NCBI GenBank assembly: GCA_907163375.1
Contig: CAJQUW010011254.1
Location: forward strand, 186,001 to 250,000
DNA from: Prostheceraeus crozeri
Lineage: Eukaryota > Platyhelminthes > Polycladida > Euryleptidae
Direction of reading: 5' to 3'
DNA length: 64,000 bases
A program made the position numbers and the translations under genes. Shown one piece after another: positions 22,471-33,969 of the stretch; the stretch's first letter is position 1, and the number at the start of each line of letters is the position of its first letter. The notes under the pieces were generated by a model. The model was not told where the DNA came from and ran no database searches. It saw nothing but the letters and a program-made list of their open reading frames with translations.

Positions 22471-24429
22471 TTCAGTCACTGCATTTGAAACAGAGATCTT
22501 ACCATCGTGAACATATTACCGCAAAAAGCAACATCCTTTGCGATTAAAATACGGTTAAATAATAAAAACCGGTGCTGACAATGTACGGGTTATATCTTCA
22601 CAAGCTCTTTAACTTGCATATAACTTGCAAACCTTTATCAATCGCAACAAAACTTCATATACTTGTAGACGAAAGTATACGAAGTTCTAGGCTTTGGCGT
22701 GAAGTGTAGACCAGAGATGGAAACGAGTCAGGTAGTGTGACCCGTGACCCGCATAGTTTCAAATTTCCAGACCGGTGACCCGTTTGACCCGTGACCCGCA
22801 GGTCTTCCCCGGGTCAGCAACAAAAGGCTCAGACCCGTTTACCGTAACTTCTCAAAAAAAGTATATGAGCTTTAACTTTTATTTCATCTATCTTATAGCG
22901 ATATACATAGACTTTGTTAAAAGATTACTGATGTGAATGCACGCTAATGTAGCAAATAGCCTACCAGTAAAAATTTGATATTCGTATTGATAGTACAAGT
23001 TATATTTCAAAATGACAGACGCTCAAACACGTTTCTACTAGCTTACAGGCCTATCATTGTCTCCTCCACGTTTAAAAAGTTAACAAAAATATTTTATAAC
23101 ATTCTGTTTTGTAAGAATTAATGCCTACTGATAATCGAAGTGAAATGGGGATCAAGTTAATGAGATATAATAATCAAATCAATATATTTAGACTGTTATT
23201 TTTTTCCTCTGGAATGCGACTAAACTGATCTCACAGTTTTTCATTTAGTTATGTTAATTCAATAAAATAAATAAGTTCACAAAGTCGAGGTTTGTAGAAA
23301 ACTAGTACTTCAAGAATGCAAGTATCGTGAAATTTTCCGGCATAAATGCTATACCATACATATTATGGCCTACCGTAATTCACGTAATATTGAAGCGATA
23401 GTGCATACAATAAAAAAAATTATTATTTTTCGGAGCACAGTCACCAAATCGGTGAAAGTTATGATAAAACGATCATGAATTAAAGGAATTATTCAAATCA
23501 AATTACAAGTAGATACGATATATTATCGAATAGGATGACTGACAGAATGACAGAGTCAGAGGTCCTTATAATATTCAAAGGATACGCTATTGGCGTCCAC
23601 CGCTTCGGGCTCCAGTTGATTTCGGATAGGGCGCATAATACAGGGCTGCCACTCTTATCAAAAATAAAAACCGGAAGGTCAAATCGGAATGGGGCCCCCT
23701 ATATTAAGTAGTCGTGGGCCCCCTCAAAATAAAAAACCTACGATCATTCGATATCACACAACCCACTGAGTTTTGAAAGCGTTCAAGCAGAAGTTGGGTC
23801 TGTCCTAATAAAGATTATTCTAAATCCTCACAGTTAGCAAGTAAGTGTACAAAATTTTTACTGTGCTTATTCAATCATCAGCTTCAACAAGGTGCACTAG
23901 AATAACTCGAACAGCTACTATTTTCAGGAGAACCGTTTTTGAAGGTTAGACTGAGTATACTACAAAGACCCGTCTACCTGCCCCCACTGCAAAATCAGCA
24001 TGAAGTTATTGAACGATTGACGATTTCAGCTTGACATACAGACGGCATGTTATCGAAGTCTACATGTTTCAAAGACAACTTTCTTCATTTCAATCAAAAA
24101 TTTTACATTCAAATTTATAATGCACTATACTCGTGCAGCTTTGTCATTTTCTATTAATCGTGCCATGACGTCACACGGTGCAAGATCCCGTTTTTATTGT
24201 GAAGAATTTTCATGAAACCACTAGGAAATTGTTGTCCAGCTGTTCGACGTCACAGAAGCAGAGCGGTCTGGTCACAGAAAATGTCATTATACAAAATCCA
24301 TGGTCAGCGCCGTCTAAATGCTTGGGCAGGCATTTCCGTAAGCCATTTTCTTTGAGAGAACCATTATTCTTTTGAGAAATCGAGAATGTGTGGTAAAATC
24401 TTCCTTTCTATGCTGTATAAAATGTACCG

Positions 24430-24760
24430 AATGTCATGAAGGATAGGAATATCTTCATGCAAGATGGGATGCCAGCGCACTACTACAGACCCATCGTAAA
24501 TTATTTAAACAGAAATTTTTCTAAATCTTGGATTGACCGTCATAGGAGCCTTTAGAATGGCTTCCGACACCACCAGATGCCTTGTGACATTTTTCTTTTG
24601 GGCACGTTTAAGAAATGGTGCATTAGAGTCATCCGATGAATTTGGATGAACTGGAAAACAAAGCTTTGCACGCTTTTCTGGAGATCGACGGGCGATTGCG
24701 TAGAGAAATGCTCTTGCGCTGTTGACCGACGCAGATTTGCGTTCGGGCAAATGGTGAGCA
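24430..24760 (+). pseudogene. Mariner-type transposase remnant
   Basis: The plus strand reads NIFMQDGMPAHYYRPIVNYL, then SKSWIDRH, then (one stop and poor match) CDIFLLGTFKKWCIRVIR and NWKTKLCTLFW. This is the order of the second Asp block, the R-W-I-G-R-like block and the F-F-L-W-G-x-L-K block of mariner-type transposases. It contains stops and has lost the N-terminal half. It may be a passenger in the nested element or the remains of that element's own insertions. Confidence 0.6.
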
Positions 24761-26029
24761 AGTAGAAAATAAATGTTATAGTGGTATTCGTGTTAGCAAC
24801 TGCTTTCCTTTGAATCATAATTAACTTACAGAAATTAATCATTGAGTCGCTATTTGCTATTGCATGAACAACTTTGGAATTATCACTGCTAGAATCCGCC
24901 GCGTTACATAAACAAAAAAATTTGAATCAATGTCACACAGAATAAATTGACGACTAAAAGCTATTGCATTTTCTCCATATGAGAAACGGAGTTCTATATT
25001 GTGCCCAAATATTACACATCACAGAAGACATGCAACTTAATATACTATTTAATCTGAAATGAAAGGAGAGCAACATTTGATACAATCCATTACGGGAGAT
25101 ACTGACGTTTCTGGATTTTTAGCCGTCATCAGTGCAGTATACATGTAAAGAATTGGTAACTCACATGTAAACAAATCATCATCCGAAATACAGACATCTG
25201 CAATTAATGAAATACATGTAGTTGAAAATCGCATTCTCTAGAGTTCGTTTCCAAAATTTGAAATTTGCAAACACCAATACAAATAGCTAATTGGTGTTTG
25301 TAGTTCATGCACGAAGTTGAGCTGCCGGATTCCCAAGCACGTTCACCAACTTTACTGCACTGATGGCGGCTAAAATGTCAAAAACGCTTGCAGTTAAAGT
25401 TGCCTGAAGAAACTTCATCAGTACTTGTAGCTCCGGCAATGATTCAAATCAAACCTTGCTCTCATCTCTTGTACTTCAAACATAATAAAAAACAATAACA
25501 ACAATTGCATTAAGAACAACTTTTGGGTTTCAAACAAGATTATGACATCTACTTGATAAAGGTTGAGCCGCCATGGCATAAGTAAACGCAAATTTAACAC
25601 GAAAAGAAATCCTTATCACTTCTGCAGTTGTTTGCGAGATTTCAATTTTCGCTGGTGTCTTCGCCGAAATTTAGCCGCTTTTGCAACAAGCGATCGCACA
25701 AAATATTCTTTCGTCACTCCCTTGTGTTCCCGAAACTTTTTAGCAGATTTTTCTTTCATATTTTTCAGGCAGACGCTTTTTGAAAGACACGTTTTGGAGA
25801 GCAACAAAGCAATCAAAATACAATTCATATTAAACTCCATAATTACGTATTACAACTTTTTTTGTCAAGCATTCCCACCTAAATTTATTTATTATTTCAA
25901 AACTTTAATTACTTGCGTTTCGTCCAGTTTCTTAGGGCTGACGAAAGGATCATTGACTTCCTTGTAGAAGAATCTTCTGCTCAAGAGTCTAGCGGATTTT
26001 TAGAAAGCATCTGCTTTGAATTTGATCAC

Positions 26030-26515
26030 CCTTAAAGATTGCAGGGTCTTTAATGTCCCCCAACAATCTGCATAGCACCGCTCATAATTTTAAAAGAGCC
26101 CTACATAATCTAAAAAGAACCCACATGCTCTAATCTTTAAGGGTCCCGGTTTCAATCCTATAGGCCCTTTACAATCTCAAGAAGTCTATTCATATCTAAA
26201 AAGTGATCTTCAAAAACTAAAACAGTTGCCGTTCACAATCTCAAAAGGATGCTTCACAAAATCTTACGGGTCCTTTTCAAAATCTAAATATGGCCCCTTA
26301 ACGATCTTAAAGGGGCCCCTCGCGACATTAAGGGCCCTTTCGCAGTCCCAAAAGGGCCCCTTACGATCTAAAAGGGGCCCCTTGGCATTCTCAAAAGGGC
26401 CTCCTCACGATCCTGAAGGGGCCCTCACGAACGTAAAGGCCCTTCACAATCTTAAAAGGGCCAACTCGCAATCTCAAAAGGGCCCTTCAAAATCTAAAAT
26501 AGTTCAAAATCCAAA
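26030..26515. repeat. Degenerate tandem array of AAAAGGGCCCCTT-type units
   Basis: Around 18 units of about 25-30 bases, each with ATCTCAAAAGGGCCC or a close variant. Units become more alike toward 26300-26470. It ends about 65 bases before the right TIR of the nested element, so it is a subterminal array. Matching GGGGCCCCC tracts lie near the left end (23690-23730). GGGCCC is self-complementary, so single strands could fold strongly. Confidence 0.85.
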
Positions 26516-27767
26516 TTATTTGTTCCTTGGCAAAACATTTTCTCACTACTTACTTTATCAAAAAAAACGTGGCAGCCCTGATAATAGATCCGCTATGGAA
26601 TGCACTGTAGTGTCTTTCAGACTCTGATGAAGAAGCTGGAATGACATATAATGAGTGAGCAATTCTCGCAAGAATTGGCATTGCTCTTTTCCTCTCATGC
26701 CAAAACTTCAACAGATCAAAGTTTTCGGAACAAGGTGATGTCTTGAAGTTATATTGTTGCAACTGAGTCGTAATACTTGCCGTTGTCGGACTTTCCTGAA
26801 ATTCTAAGGAACGCTCACCCTGCTGGGATCTAAAACTTGAAAATATATCCAGCTTTCCACTTTTACTTCTCTTAGATTCAGGTTCTCGAAATACACTCGA
26901 AATCGACTTTTGGCAATGTCAGAGAGCTTTTTTGCGCTAGATTTCATACAAGCAAGCACACAATTAATTGTTCTCGTTCATGCTGATCATTCACGGTTTC
27001 ATACGATCCCATTCTCATTCCTGATAGTGATAAATAAATCTATATTTGAGATTTTTGAAGGACTTTACTGGCGGCAATGGTCGGCACTCAGAAGATAAAA
27101 CCACCAGCTATTATTGTTGCTAAATGTGAGCTGGAATGAATTCTTTGATATGCATAAAATCATCCAAAATTTGATTAAATCGTTTGCAGAGTAATCTAAA
27201 TTAATGATCTATACATAAATGTGTGACAGCCATGACCCATAGCGTGCGTATTATTAACTTCAGAATGATTTATATTTCTAATGATTTTTTAAGGTTTGCA
27301 GTATATATATTTACAGGGGCAAAGGCGTATTTGAATAAGAAATACACGCATATACAAAGTAACTTGTATGTATTTTAGCGTCCGATTGAATAGAACAGCT
27401 TTTAGATCATGTTTGAGAAAAGTGATCAGTGAAAATATAACCCACTTAGTAGGTCATACTCGTTATATTATAAACATTATTATAATATTTCCAAAACTAG
27501 CCTGTAATATTTAATAAGTATATGTTTCCACTAACTAAAGACGATGGATGTAATGTTCGCCTGAAAATGCCTGACCCGCACCAGACCCGCACGGGTCATG
27601 CGCGTCTGACTACAGATTCGTGACCCGGCTAACCCGCCAGGAAAACGCCAGATGGGTGACCCGTGACCCGTTTCCATCTCTGGTGTAGACTATCCCTACT
27701 CTCTGCTGGTCAGTGACAGCGTGAGGGAGGCACAAAACCATTCTCTGCCACGACGACAACTTCTCAA

Positions 27768-29492
27768 CGGTTCGACCCGCCTTCTTTTTTTACTAGTTAG
27801 ACCCGTCTTGGGGTACTACAGTATCCCACCCCAGAAAATAAACCAATCTAATTCGCTTTACTACAAAACACCCAAACTAGAACTTGATAAAATAAAACGA
27901 GATGAAATAAAACAACTACAGTTTAATTGCTACCGAAAATTGAGCACTATTCAGTCATGAAGCGTCTTAAAATGTACATCAACCTAGAAATCTTGATCAC
28001 ACCGCAAGTAATTGAGAAAACTTTTATCGTTATTTATTCACACAAAGAACACAAATTATTCTAATGGACAGGAAAAATGAACAGTGAGCATTTTTTTACA
28101 TCTAGTTTTTGATTTGCGATCTAATTTTCTTGGAACATCCAGCTCAACAATTTGGTGGCACAGGTCGACATTGTATGCGCGGGGGGAAGCACCAACCATC
28201 AGCATCGCTTCTTTTACAGAGGATCGTAATGGAATAAGACTTGACCGCCTCTGCACAAGAGGCATTGCCAGCTCATATGCCAATTCGTTTCGAAAATTAT
28301 AATGACTTTCATTGACATCACTGCGTTCCGCATGCAACTTATAGCTAACATAAGCTGCATAATCAATAATTGTGAAAAACTATGACATGGCCAGCGATTG
28401 TGCTTCCGCTTTGAGCTGTAGCCGCGGATAGCTTTTCCCGATTTTGTGGCATTATAAAAACAGACAATTTCTCCATTACCTTCTTCAGGTGTGAGATTCC
28501 AGTTACTATATTTCTGGCAGGACGTCTTCCACGTGTAGGCCACTAAGTATGCCCTGCTATCTCGGGAAGTCAAAGTATATTTACTATCGATGTTGTCCAA
28601 TGTTTCCGAATCACTCGAGCTGTCGTCGTTGTGGTAGACCCTGTCCTGTGTAGCTAGGCCCAAAACTTCATCGACTTCAATTTCTCCGTGTAGAGAGTCG
28701 TCGAGTATAAATGATTCTTCGGATAATTGATCAGAAGTTAGAGGGCCTACCTGCGCTACATCATCTAATTATATTTCACCGTTGGCATCACTACCTGTGT
28801 CACTTTCACAATCAGTATCGAGTAATTCACGTAGCTAACGATATGTTGTCTTCGCCAGACGAGCCACGAGAACTTTCCCGTGAACAGGATTGCAGCTGTA
28901 AGCAGTTAGTATAGAGAAGATCGCTTAGGAGATGGTTGAAATATATACAACCGAAGCAGCCAATTATAATCGAGTATTCGTGAGTATTCGTTTTCCCTTA
29001 AGAGTGACGTGATGAGAGTATAAATTTTAGCATAGAATGTAGAAAGTAAACAGCTTCATGTATATACAATATTATAGTTATTCAGCTATAGATAGAACAT
29101 TTGCATGTTAGTACACAAGTAGGCCTACATGCAAAACTCATAGGCTATAATATGTCTGATTCATGACTATTAGATAAATTGCTGCGTAACTTTAGATAAG
29201 CATATAATATGGCCATACCATTATAGCTGAAGTAATTCATTTCCTTTTGAGCATGTATCCCCTGCATTTATATTGGGGTACTCCGGTACCCCATTGATTA
29301 CAGGTCTAACTAGTATCAAGTAATATCTCCTAAAGTATGAACTATAATAAAATCGGGCGAATAGCAAATCGAAGAGCTGAGAATATTAGTAAAAGTCACG
29401 AGAGGAAAAGTGAAAATATTTAGTTTAAGTAACATTGCCACATGGTCAAACATGCCTGGGGTACTCAGGTACCCCGTAGGCGGGTCTAACCG
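27768..29492 (-). mobile_element. Internally deleted piggyBac-type element
   Basis: The ends are CGGTTCGACCCGCC and, in reverse, CGGTTAGACCCGCC. TTAA follows the right end (29493-29496); the left flank reads TCAA, one change from TTAA. Motifs of the GGGGTACT...GTACCCC type lie inside both ends. At 1.7 kb with a partial transposase it is a deletion derivative. Unrelated in end sequence to the piggyBac at 5881. Confidence 0.85.
28056..28900 (-). pseudogene. piggyBac transposase relic
   Basis: Minus strand: an acidic N-terminal stretch (about 28600-28900; NDDSSSDSETLDN) runs almost directly into the C-terminal part: EIVCFYNATKSGKAIRGYSS, KRKHNRWPCHSF, then after a frameshift RNELAYELAMPLVQRRSS and a Cys-containing end (VDLCHQIVELDVPRK...KTRCKK). 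The catalytic core is missing between them. KRKxxRWP is a piggyBac hallmark. Not functional. Confidence 0.82.
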
Positions 29493-29866
29493 TTAATGAC
29501 CTAGTAAAATCTCAACTGCTCTTCTTGGCGATGGCGATACTAGGGTTCTCTGGGATCTTGCAATTGACGGCTGACGAGATGACAAATTATACAAAACAAT
29601 GCATGCACGCGCGCATAAACGAATGGGAGAGGCAGTCACTTGTAATCTACTTACATCACTCACGCTTCTTACGAGCGCCTGTAAGCAAAGTACTTATTCA
29701 AATTATTTACACAACATTTCGTATGTCGACAGGAAATGCGTACATTCCATTATTTTTTTCGCTGATAAGCGTATTTAGACAATTTCTATGCAAATTTGAA
29801 AACGTGCTGACGATTTTACCCGTAAGTGCCTTACTTTAATTTCTGATCATAAAAAATCATTTAAAC

Positions 29867-30666
29867 CAGTGTTGTTCCAAGTGTATCCCTAGTAGGCAAT
29901 GAGCTGCTAGTTGGGGATCCGTCTTGATAAAGGGAAGGAGAAATGTTTAACTGACTTATGGCTCTATTCATACAGTAATAATGTGGATGTTACTAATCAG
30001 GCAAACCACTTTAGTAAGTGCCCTTTTCGAGTCCCCTAGGGCGCAGTCCGCAGATCAAGGCGCGGAGGAACGTAGGGCAGGGTCAACAGAAAGCATTCAT
30101 TCCTTGAGAACTTCACGCGGGCGGACCCCATGAGAATTTAGAGTTCTCAAGTATCCTGGGATATGGAATCACAGACAGTTTGTCATCAAGCGACTGACAG
30201 ACACGTGACAAGTTGGCCTCTTTAACGGAGTCAGTAATATTATAAAGATGAAAAGGAAAACGGATGTGATTTGACAGGCAAAATGCGGAGCAGTATCAAA
30301 GCCTTTACAAAAGCAGGGAAACTCCCACGTCCCGGCGTAGTAGAACGCAACTTCAACGCAATGCCTTACAAGAAACCCCAGGAATCTTGATGCGGCCGAG
30401 GGACTTGTGCTTGAGCTGACACACCACTTTGAGTCATCTATATAGGCTTTACTCTCAAATCATCAAGCCCAAGCCTCACATGGAAGTGACTTGCGGAATA
30501 CAGACTTCGAATGAAGTGAGAATTTGTAATTTTTCTTTAAATACATGTAGAGATGCCTCAAATGACGTGCCTTGCCGATGACTCGTAATGCTCAATAAAA
30601 AATACATCGGGTGATTTGTAGAAATTCCAACAATCGGAGTAGAAACGAAAAGGTTGAGAATCACTG
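29867..30666. mobile_element. Probable non-autonomous hAT (Charlie-like ends)
   Basis: The right end read in reverse begins CAGTGATTCTCAACCTTTTC, a typical end of Charlie-like hAT elements. The left end begins CAGTGTTGTTCCAAG. Flanking 8-mers ATTTAAAC and ATCTAACA match at only 5 positions, so the limits are less sure. The interior (30000-30420) is more GC-rich than the surroundings and holds no recognisable frame. Confidence 0.5.
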
Positions 30667-30807
30667 ATCTAACAGAAATTATCGTCACTTTACATGAATA
30701 TTGATCGGTTTCAATTTAAATTAAGACACGGTTTGAGTTTGGCTGCACCGATCATCAGTGGTAAGCCTGATTTTAGAGATTAGTAAACTAATCGGTAACT
30801 GACTCAC

Positions 30808-31032
30808 TTGATTCTGTCGAACAAAATCTGAGATTGTTGAAATATTCTCAACTTGCATAGAATATCGTTTATTTTCATCATACAAGATAGTAGGAACTTT
30901 TATGAAGCTTGAAGCTCGTCTTTTGTAAGATTGCCACATTTCCACTTTCGATGCAACTACTTTGTCATACATCAGATCCAAGATGCTTTTCCGGCTGAAA
31001 CCATTGACTCCTTCTGGTAAACGGTCATCGTC
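30808..31032 (-). CDS. Probable exon of an unrecognised host gene
   Basis: Minus strand, 75 codons with no stop (DDDRLPEGVNGFSRKSILDL, KVEMWQSYKRRASSF, DFVRQNQ). It follows an acceptor TTGTTGTTTCAG (31033 upward) and ends at a consensus donor GTGAGT (30802-30807). It begins and ends in phase 0, and the donor of the exon at 33629 is also phase 0, so the two could be joined with the frame kept. Composition is unlike the neighbouring transposons. I do not recognise the protein. Further 3' exons were not found and would lie beyond the TE cluster to the left. Confidence 0.5.
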
Positions 31033-32320
31033 CTGAAACAACAAGGGAAATCATCGTCACCTTTGTAAAATGATAAACTTGAACTCGGGTTTCTCTGTTG
31101 ACGCTGCTGGAGATCTCTTTTTCATTGACTGCTTTGGCTTCTACGTAACTTAATTTTTTTATTTCTAAGTCAGAATTTACTATTCACACTTTAAGTAGTA
31201 ATATGATTGCATGTTTTACTTCTCAGGGTTAGTGTATTCTAATGTTGAATGTCACTGCCACGTGTGTAAGGTGTTATGAATTTTAGTGAATTGTAGTCCA
31301 GAGTGTTTCATGCTGTTAAGTTTCATCACTCTTTACTTGTACGTGCCTGAGGATGAGTGAAGCCATCATCCGAGGGCTTGCCAAATAAACTATAGAAAGA
31401 GAACAAGTCTTCTGAAGAAAATTATTTCAATTCATTTGGAATCATGAGTTCAAATTTTTTAAGGATCGCTAATAATTATTCCAAGATTTTTTGTATGAGA
31501 CCCGCTTTCGCCAGGATGTAGAAAATCTAGAAAAACATCGTGGACGCTGGAGAATATTTGCTAAACTTACATGATTGTGTCTGCATAATGCCAAGAATTA
31601 AATTAAGTTCACACATGCCTCATCCTCAAAGTCAACGAAGTTATCGTGCACATAATTTCATGATTTTTATGAAAGTTCCGTTTAGACACCACCTAGAAAG
31701 ATACATATAGCTGATAGTGTTTTCTATATGGAAATAAAATTTTATGTAATTTGAATAAGAACTTTATGAATTAGAGGCGGATGTTTGAAGTGCAATTTAT
31801 GACCGTGTGTTTGAATGCGTGCATCTCCCGACGCTTAGGTATGTGTGCATGGATTTAAGTTCTGTTTTGTCGTCTTTGCTGTCACTGGAAATGATCCCAG
31901 GATTTCTCAGGACCACATCCTTATTCATTATCAATATCAAGTTATCAGCACAGATCAAGTTGGGAACAAATACATGTACATATTTTTGCAAGTGTAAATA
32001 TGAAATGTTTTCGTTACAATGTCGAAATACAGATGCATAAATATAAACAGAGTAGCAGATCAAATGCTGATTTGGAAAGTCCAAAATACAAGTAGAGATT
32101 GTGGAAAAAGTATCTAAATGTATTTCAAATACAAATACAATTAAACAATTGTTCCAAGCATGATGGAGATTGCTTGCACCTCACTCTAAAGTCTACAGCG
32201 CTTCTCTGTCAATTCAATCTGCATAAAATGTTGTATGCAAACACAAAGTACAACTGATGACAATTTTAGGCGGTTAATCAAAATTTGCAGGTCGTAGACA
32301 AACCTTGGAGAAGACAACTG
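31033..32320. other. Putative intron sequence, no gene seen
   Basis: Lies between the two proposed exons of the minus-strand gene. Near 31350 TGCCTGAGGATGAG and CATCATCCGAGGG form a short stem. Otherwise AT-rich and featureless. Confidence 0.35.
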
Positions 32321-32328
32321 TTACGCAC

Positions 32329-33171
32329 CATAGAGTAAGTATTTTAGGTAGAGTGGTAACTCAGCATTTATTAAATGCCAATGTGTATACAGTTTTTGAT
32401 TTCATTAAATGAACATGAGTTGAGACCTAGTACCACCTGTGACATATGTAGTTTTTACACGTTTGGAGGAATGTAAACGAATTTCACTGATAATGATAGT
32501 AATGCAGAATAAAGAATAGTATTCCACAAATCCTCCATGTCACGTCAATTTGGAGAGGTAATTTGTCAAATTAACAATTCGATGGGCTACCATCACTAAA
32601 AGCTCAGCTATAGTATAATAAGATTATTTTCTTAAGCGTGATCATATCACAAACTGCCACTGAAAGAGCAACATATCATAAATCAAGGAAGCTTATCATA
32701 ATTAATCTTAAAATATGTCAATGGGTCCACATTACTATTCAGATTCAAGAAATGACGCCTTGTGACTCATAAAATCATGCCGCTGAAAATTGAATTAAAA
32801 CATGACATCTCAGCCAAGAAGCACAATGAGATCTCAAATTTTCCTTGCAGACTTGCAAGGACTTGCATTATGATGTAGTTCATGGAATTTCTTAGATCAT
32901 CAGCTTAATTTCCGCTTAATTGAGATGCTTATGTTAGCGAATATTCGTCTCCTTTGATGTCCAAATTATTGTTTCATACTACTATAAAGGGGCTTCATGT
33001 CGGTAATATATAAATCTGAAGAAATTTAGCTTTTTGAAAACTACTCAAATAATTTTTTGGACCGCAGGAACGTAATCTCCGCAAAAAACTGAATCGTTTG
33101 GCATATAAATTTTCACTCTATTCAGATACTTTTTTTAGTCGATGCTCTACAATAGATATACTTACTATATC
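32329..33171 (+). mobile_element. MITE family M1, copy 1
   Basis: Starts CATAGAGTAAGTAT; the other end is the diverged reverse of the same motif (ATACTTACTATATC). Flanks TTACGCAC and TTACGTAC differ at one of 8 bases. An 8-base duplication and CA-type termini suggest hAT. Internal blocks are shared with the copies at 35348 and 49864, for example CAAATAATTTTTTGGACC and GGTAACTCAGCATTTATTAA. No coding frame. Lies in the proposed intron. Confidence 0.88.
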
Positions 33172-33628
33172 TTACGTACCTCTAATTAGAGGACTGCAGT
33201 AGCTACGATTCCTATTTGCTGGGAAGAGGATTATCCATACGACGAATGCTGTTCTAATATCATCTATTTTCTGAGAAAAAGTGTTCTCAAATCGTCAAAT
33301 CCACTAATTCAATGAGTTAAATATTTCTTGAAATTTCCTGGGAATCGAGAATCGAAATTATTGGGGAATCCCGTGTTAAACGCGAGTCCATAGCGAGTGC
33401 ATCTTTATTCTAACGTTTGATAGAATTCGCGAATTGTCCTGTGCGCACATGTTTCTACATCTACCCCATGTCTATATTTAATGCTTACACGAAGTTTTGC
33501 AAATCAACACTTGATATTCTAGAATTCTTAACGAAGCAGATACTGATACGAGCATGCCAAGCGCTTGGGCAGAATTAGTCAGTTAACCGCTACTATACCT
33601 ATAACACATCAAGTGATCGACCACTTAC

Positions 33629-33969
33629 CTCGTCGTCTTTATCACTCAAGGAGGAATTATCCCTGTCCATTCCCCATTCAGGGGACAAGTAATCCGATGT
33701 CACTTTAACTGATCGGTCATCTTCTGAGGTGCTGCTTGGAATCAAACAGAAGGAACCGCGTGGATCTAAGGAATAAATACTGGATCGTGGACTGCGGAAT
33801 GTTTTTGGAGGCATCATTTGTGGCGCCACTTTAGGTAACAGCATCAGAGGCTGCGGAGATCCCACTCTCGAACTTGAAGGTCGACTGGAGCATTTGGCCG
33901 GTGTGATGAGGCTTCGCTTTCTACAATGTTTCATCAGAGAGTCAAGTTGCTGGCTGTATTCTGTCAGAT
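33629..33969 (-). CDS. Probable exon of the same unrecognised host gene
   Basis: Minus strand, open from an AG at 33970-33971 (weak pyrimidine tract) to a consensus GTAAGT donor at 33623-33628. It reads LTEYSQQLDSLMKHCRKRSL, a Ser/Pro-rich probably disordered stretch (SSRPSSSRVGSPQP) and an acidic end (DRDNSSLSDKDDE). The donor is phase 0, matching the start of the exon at 31032. It could also be a first exon using the internal ATG at 33934. No known domain seen. Likely intracellular, since there is no signal peptide. Confidence 0.45.

Larger units (their letters stand above)
23641..26580. mobile_element. Unclassified DNA element nested in the hAT transposase
   Basis: CAGGGCTGCCAC at 23641 and its reverse complement at 26569-26580 are flanked by ATAATA (23635-23640 and 26581-26586). 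The 6-base duplication is supported by the host reading frame, which is restored exactly when one copy is removed. hAT would give 8 bases and Tc1 TA, so the superfamily is unclear. Inside are a mariner-type relic (24430-24760) and a GGGCCC-rich tandem array (26030-26515). A 134-codon frame at 25563-25967 is unrecognised. Confidence 0.75.
23575..26762 (-). pseudogene. hAT transposase C-terminal part, split by an insertion
   Basis: On the minus strand, 26762-26587 reads LLKFWHERKRAMPILARIAH and YVIPASSSESERHYSA, the dimerisation block near the end of hAT transposases. The nested element then intervenes. At 23634-23575 the reading continues, in frame once one copy of the 6-base duplication is ignored, with RNQLEPEAV and VSFEYY, the expected end of the same block (R-N-x-L-x-P-E-x-V). 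Sequence upstream of 26762 is too decayed to follow. Not functional. Confidence 0.85.
22712..27682 (-). mobile_element. 5.0-kb hAT transposon containing a nested element
   Basis: The ends are CAGAGATGGAAACGAGTCA and, in reverse, CAGAGATGGAAACGGGTCAC. An exact 8-base duplication GTGTAGAC lies at 22704-22711 and 27683-27690. Subterminal repeats of the GTGACCCG type fill both ends (22735-22830; 27570-27670). It resembles the ends of the 20497 element (GGGTC repeats) but differs in sequence. The transposase gene is on the minus strand and is itself interrupted by the element at 23641-26580. Confidence 0.95.

Noticed and set aside
26030-26515. CRISPR-like array
   Set aside because: Units are degenerate, contiguous and lack unique spacers; the genome is eukaryotic and the array lies inside a DNA element.
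31340-31375. Hammerhead or PLE-like motif CTGAGGATGAG...CATCATCCGAG
   Set aside because: Only a short stem; the conserved GAAAC part and any PLE coding sequence are missing.
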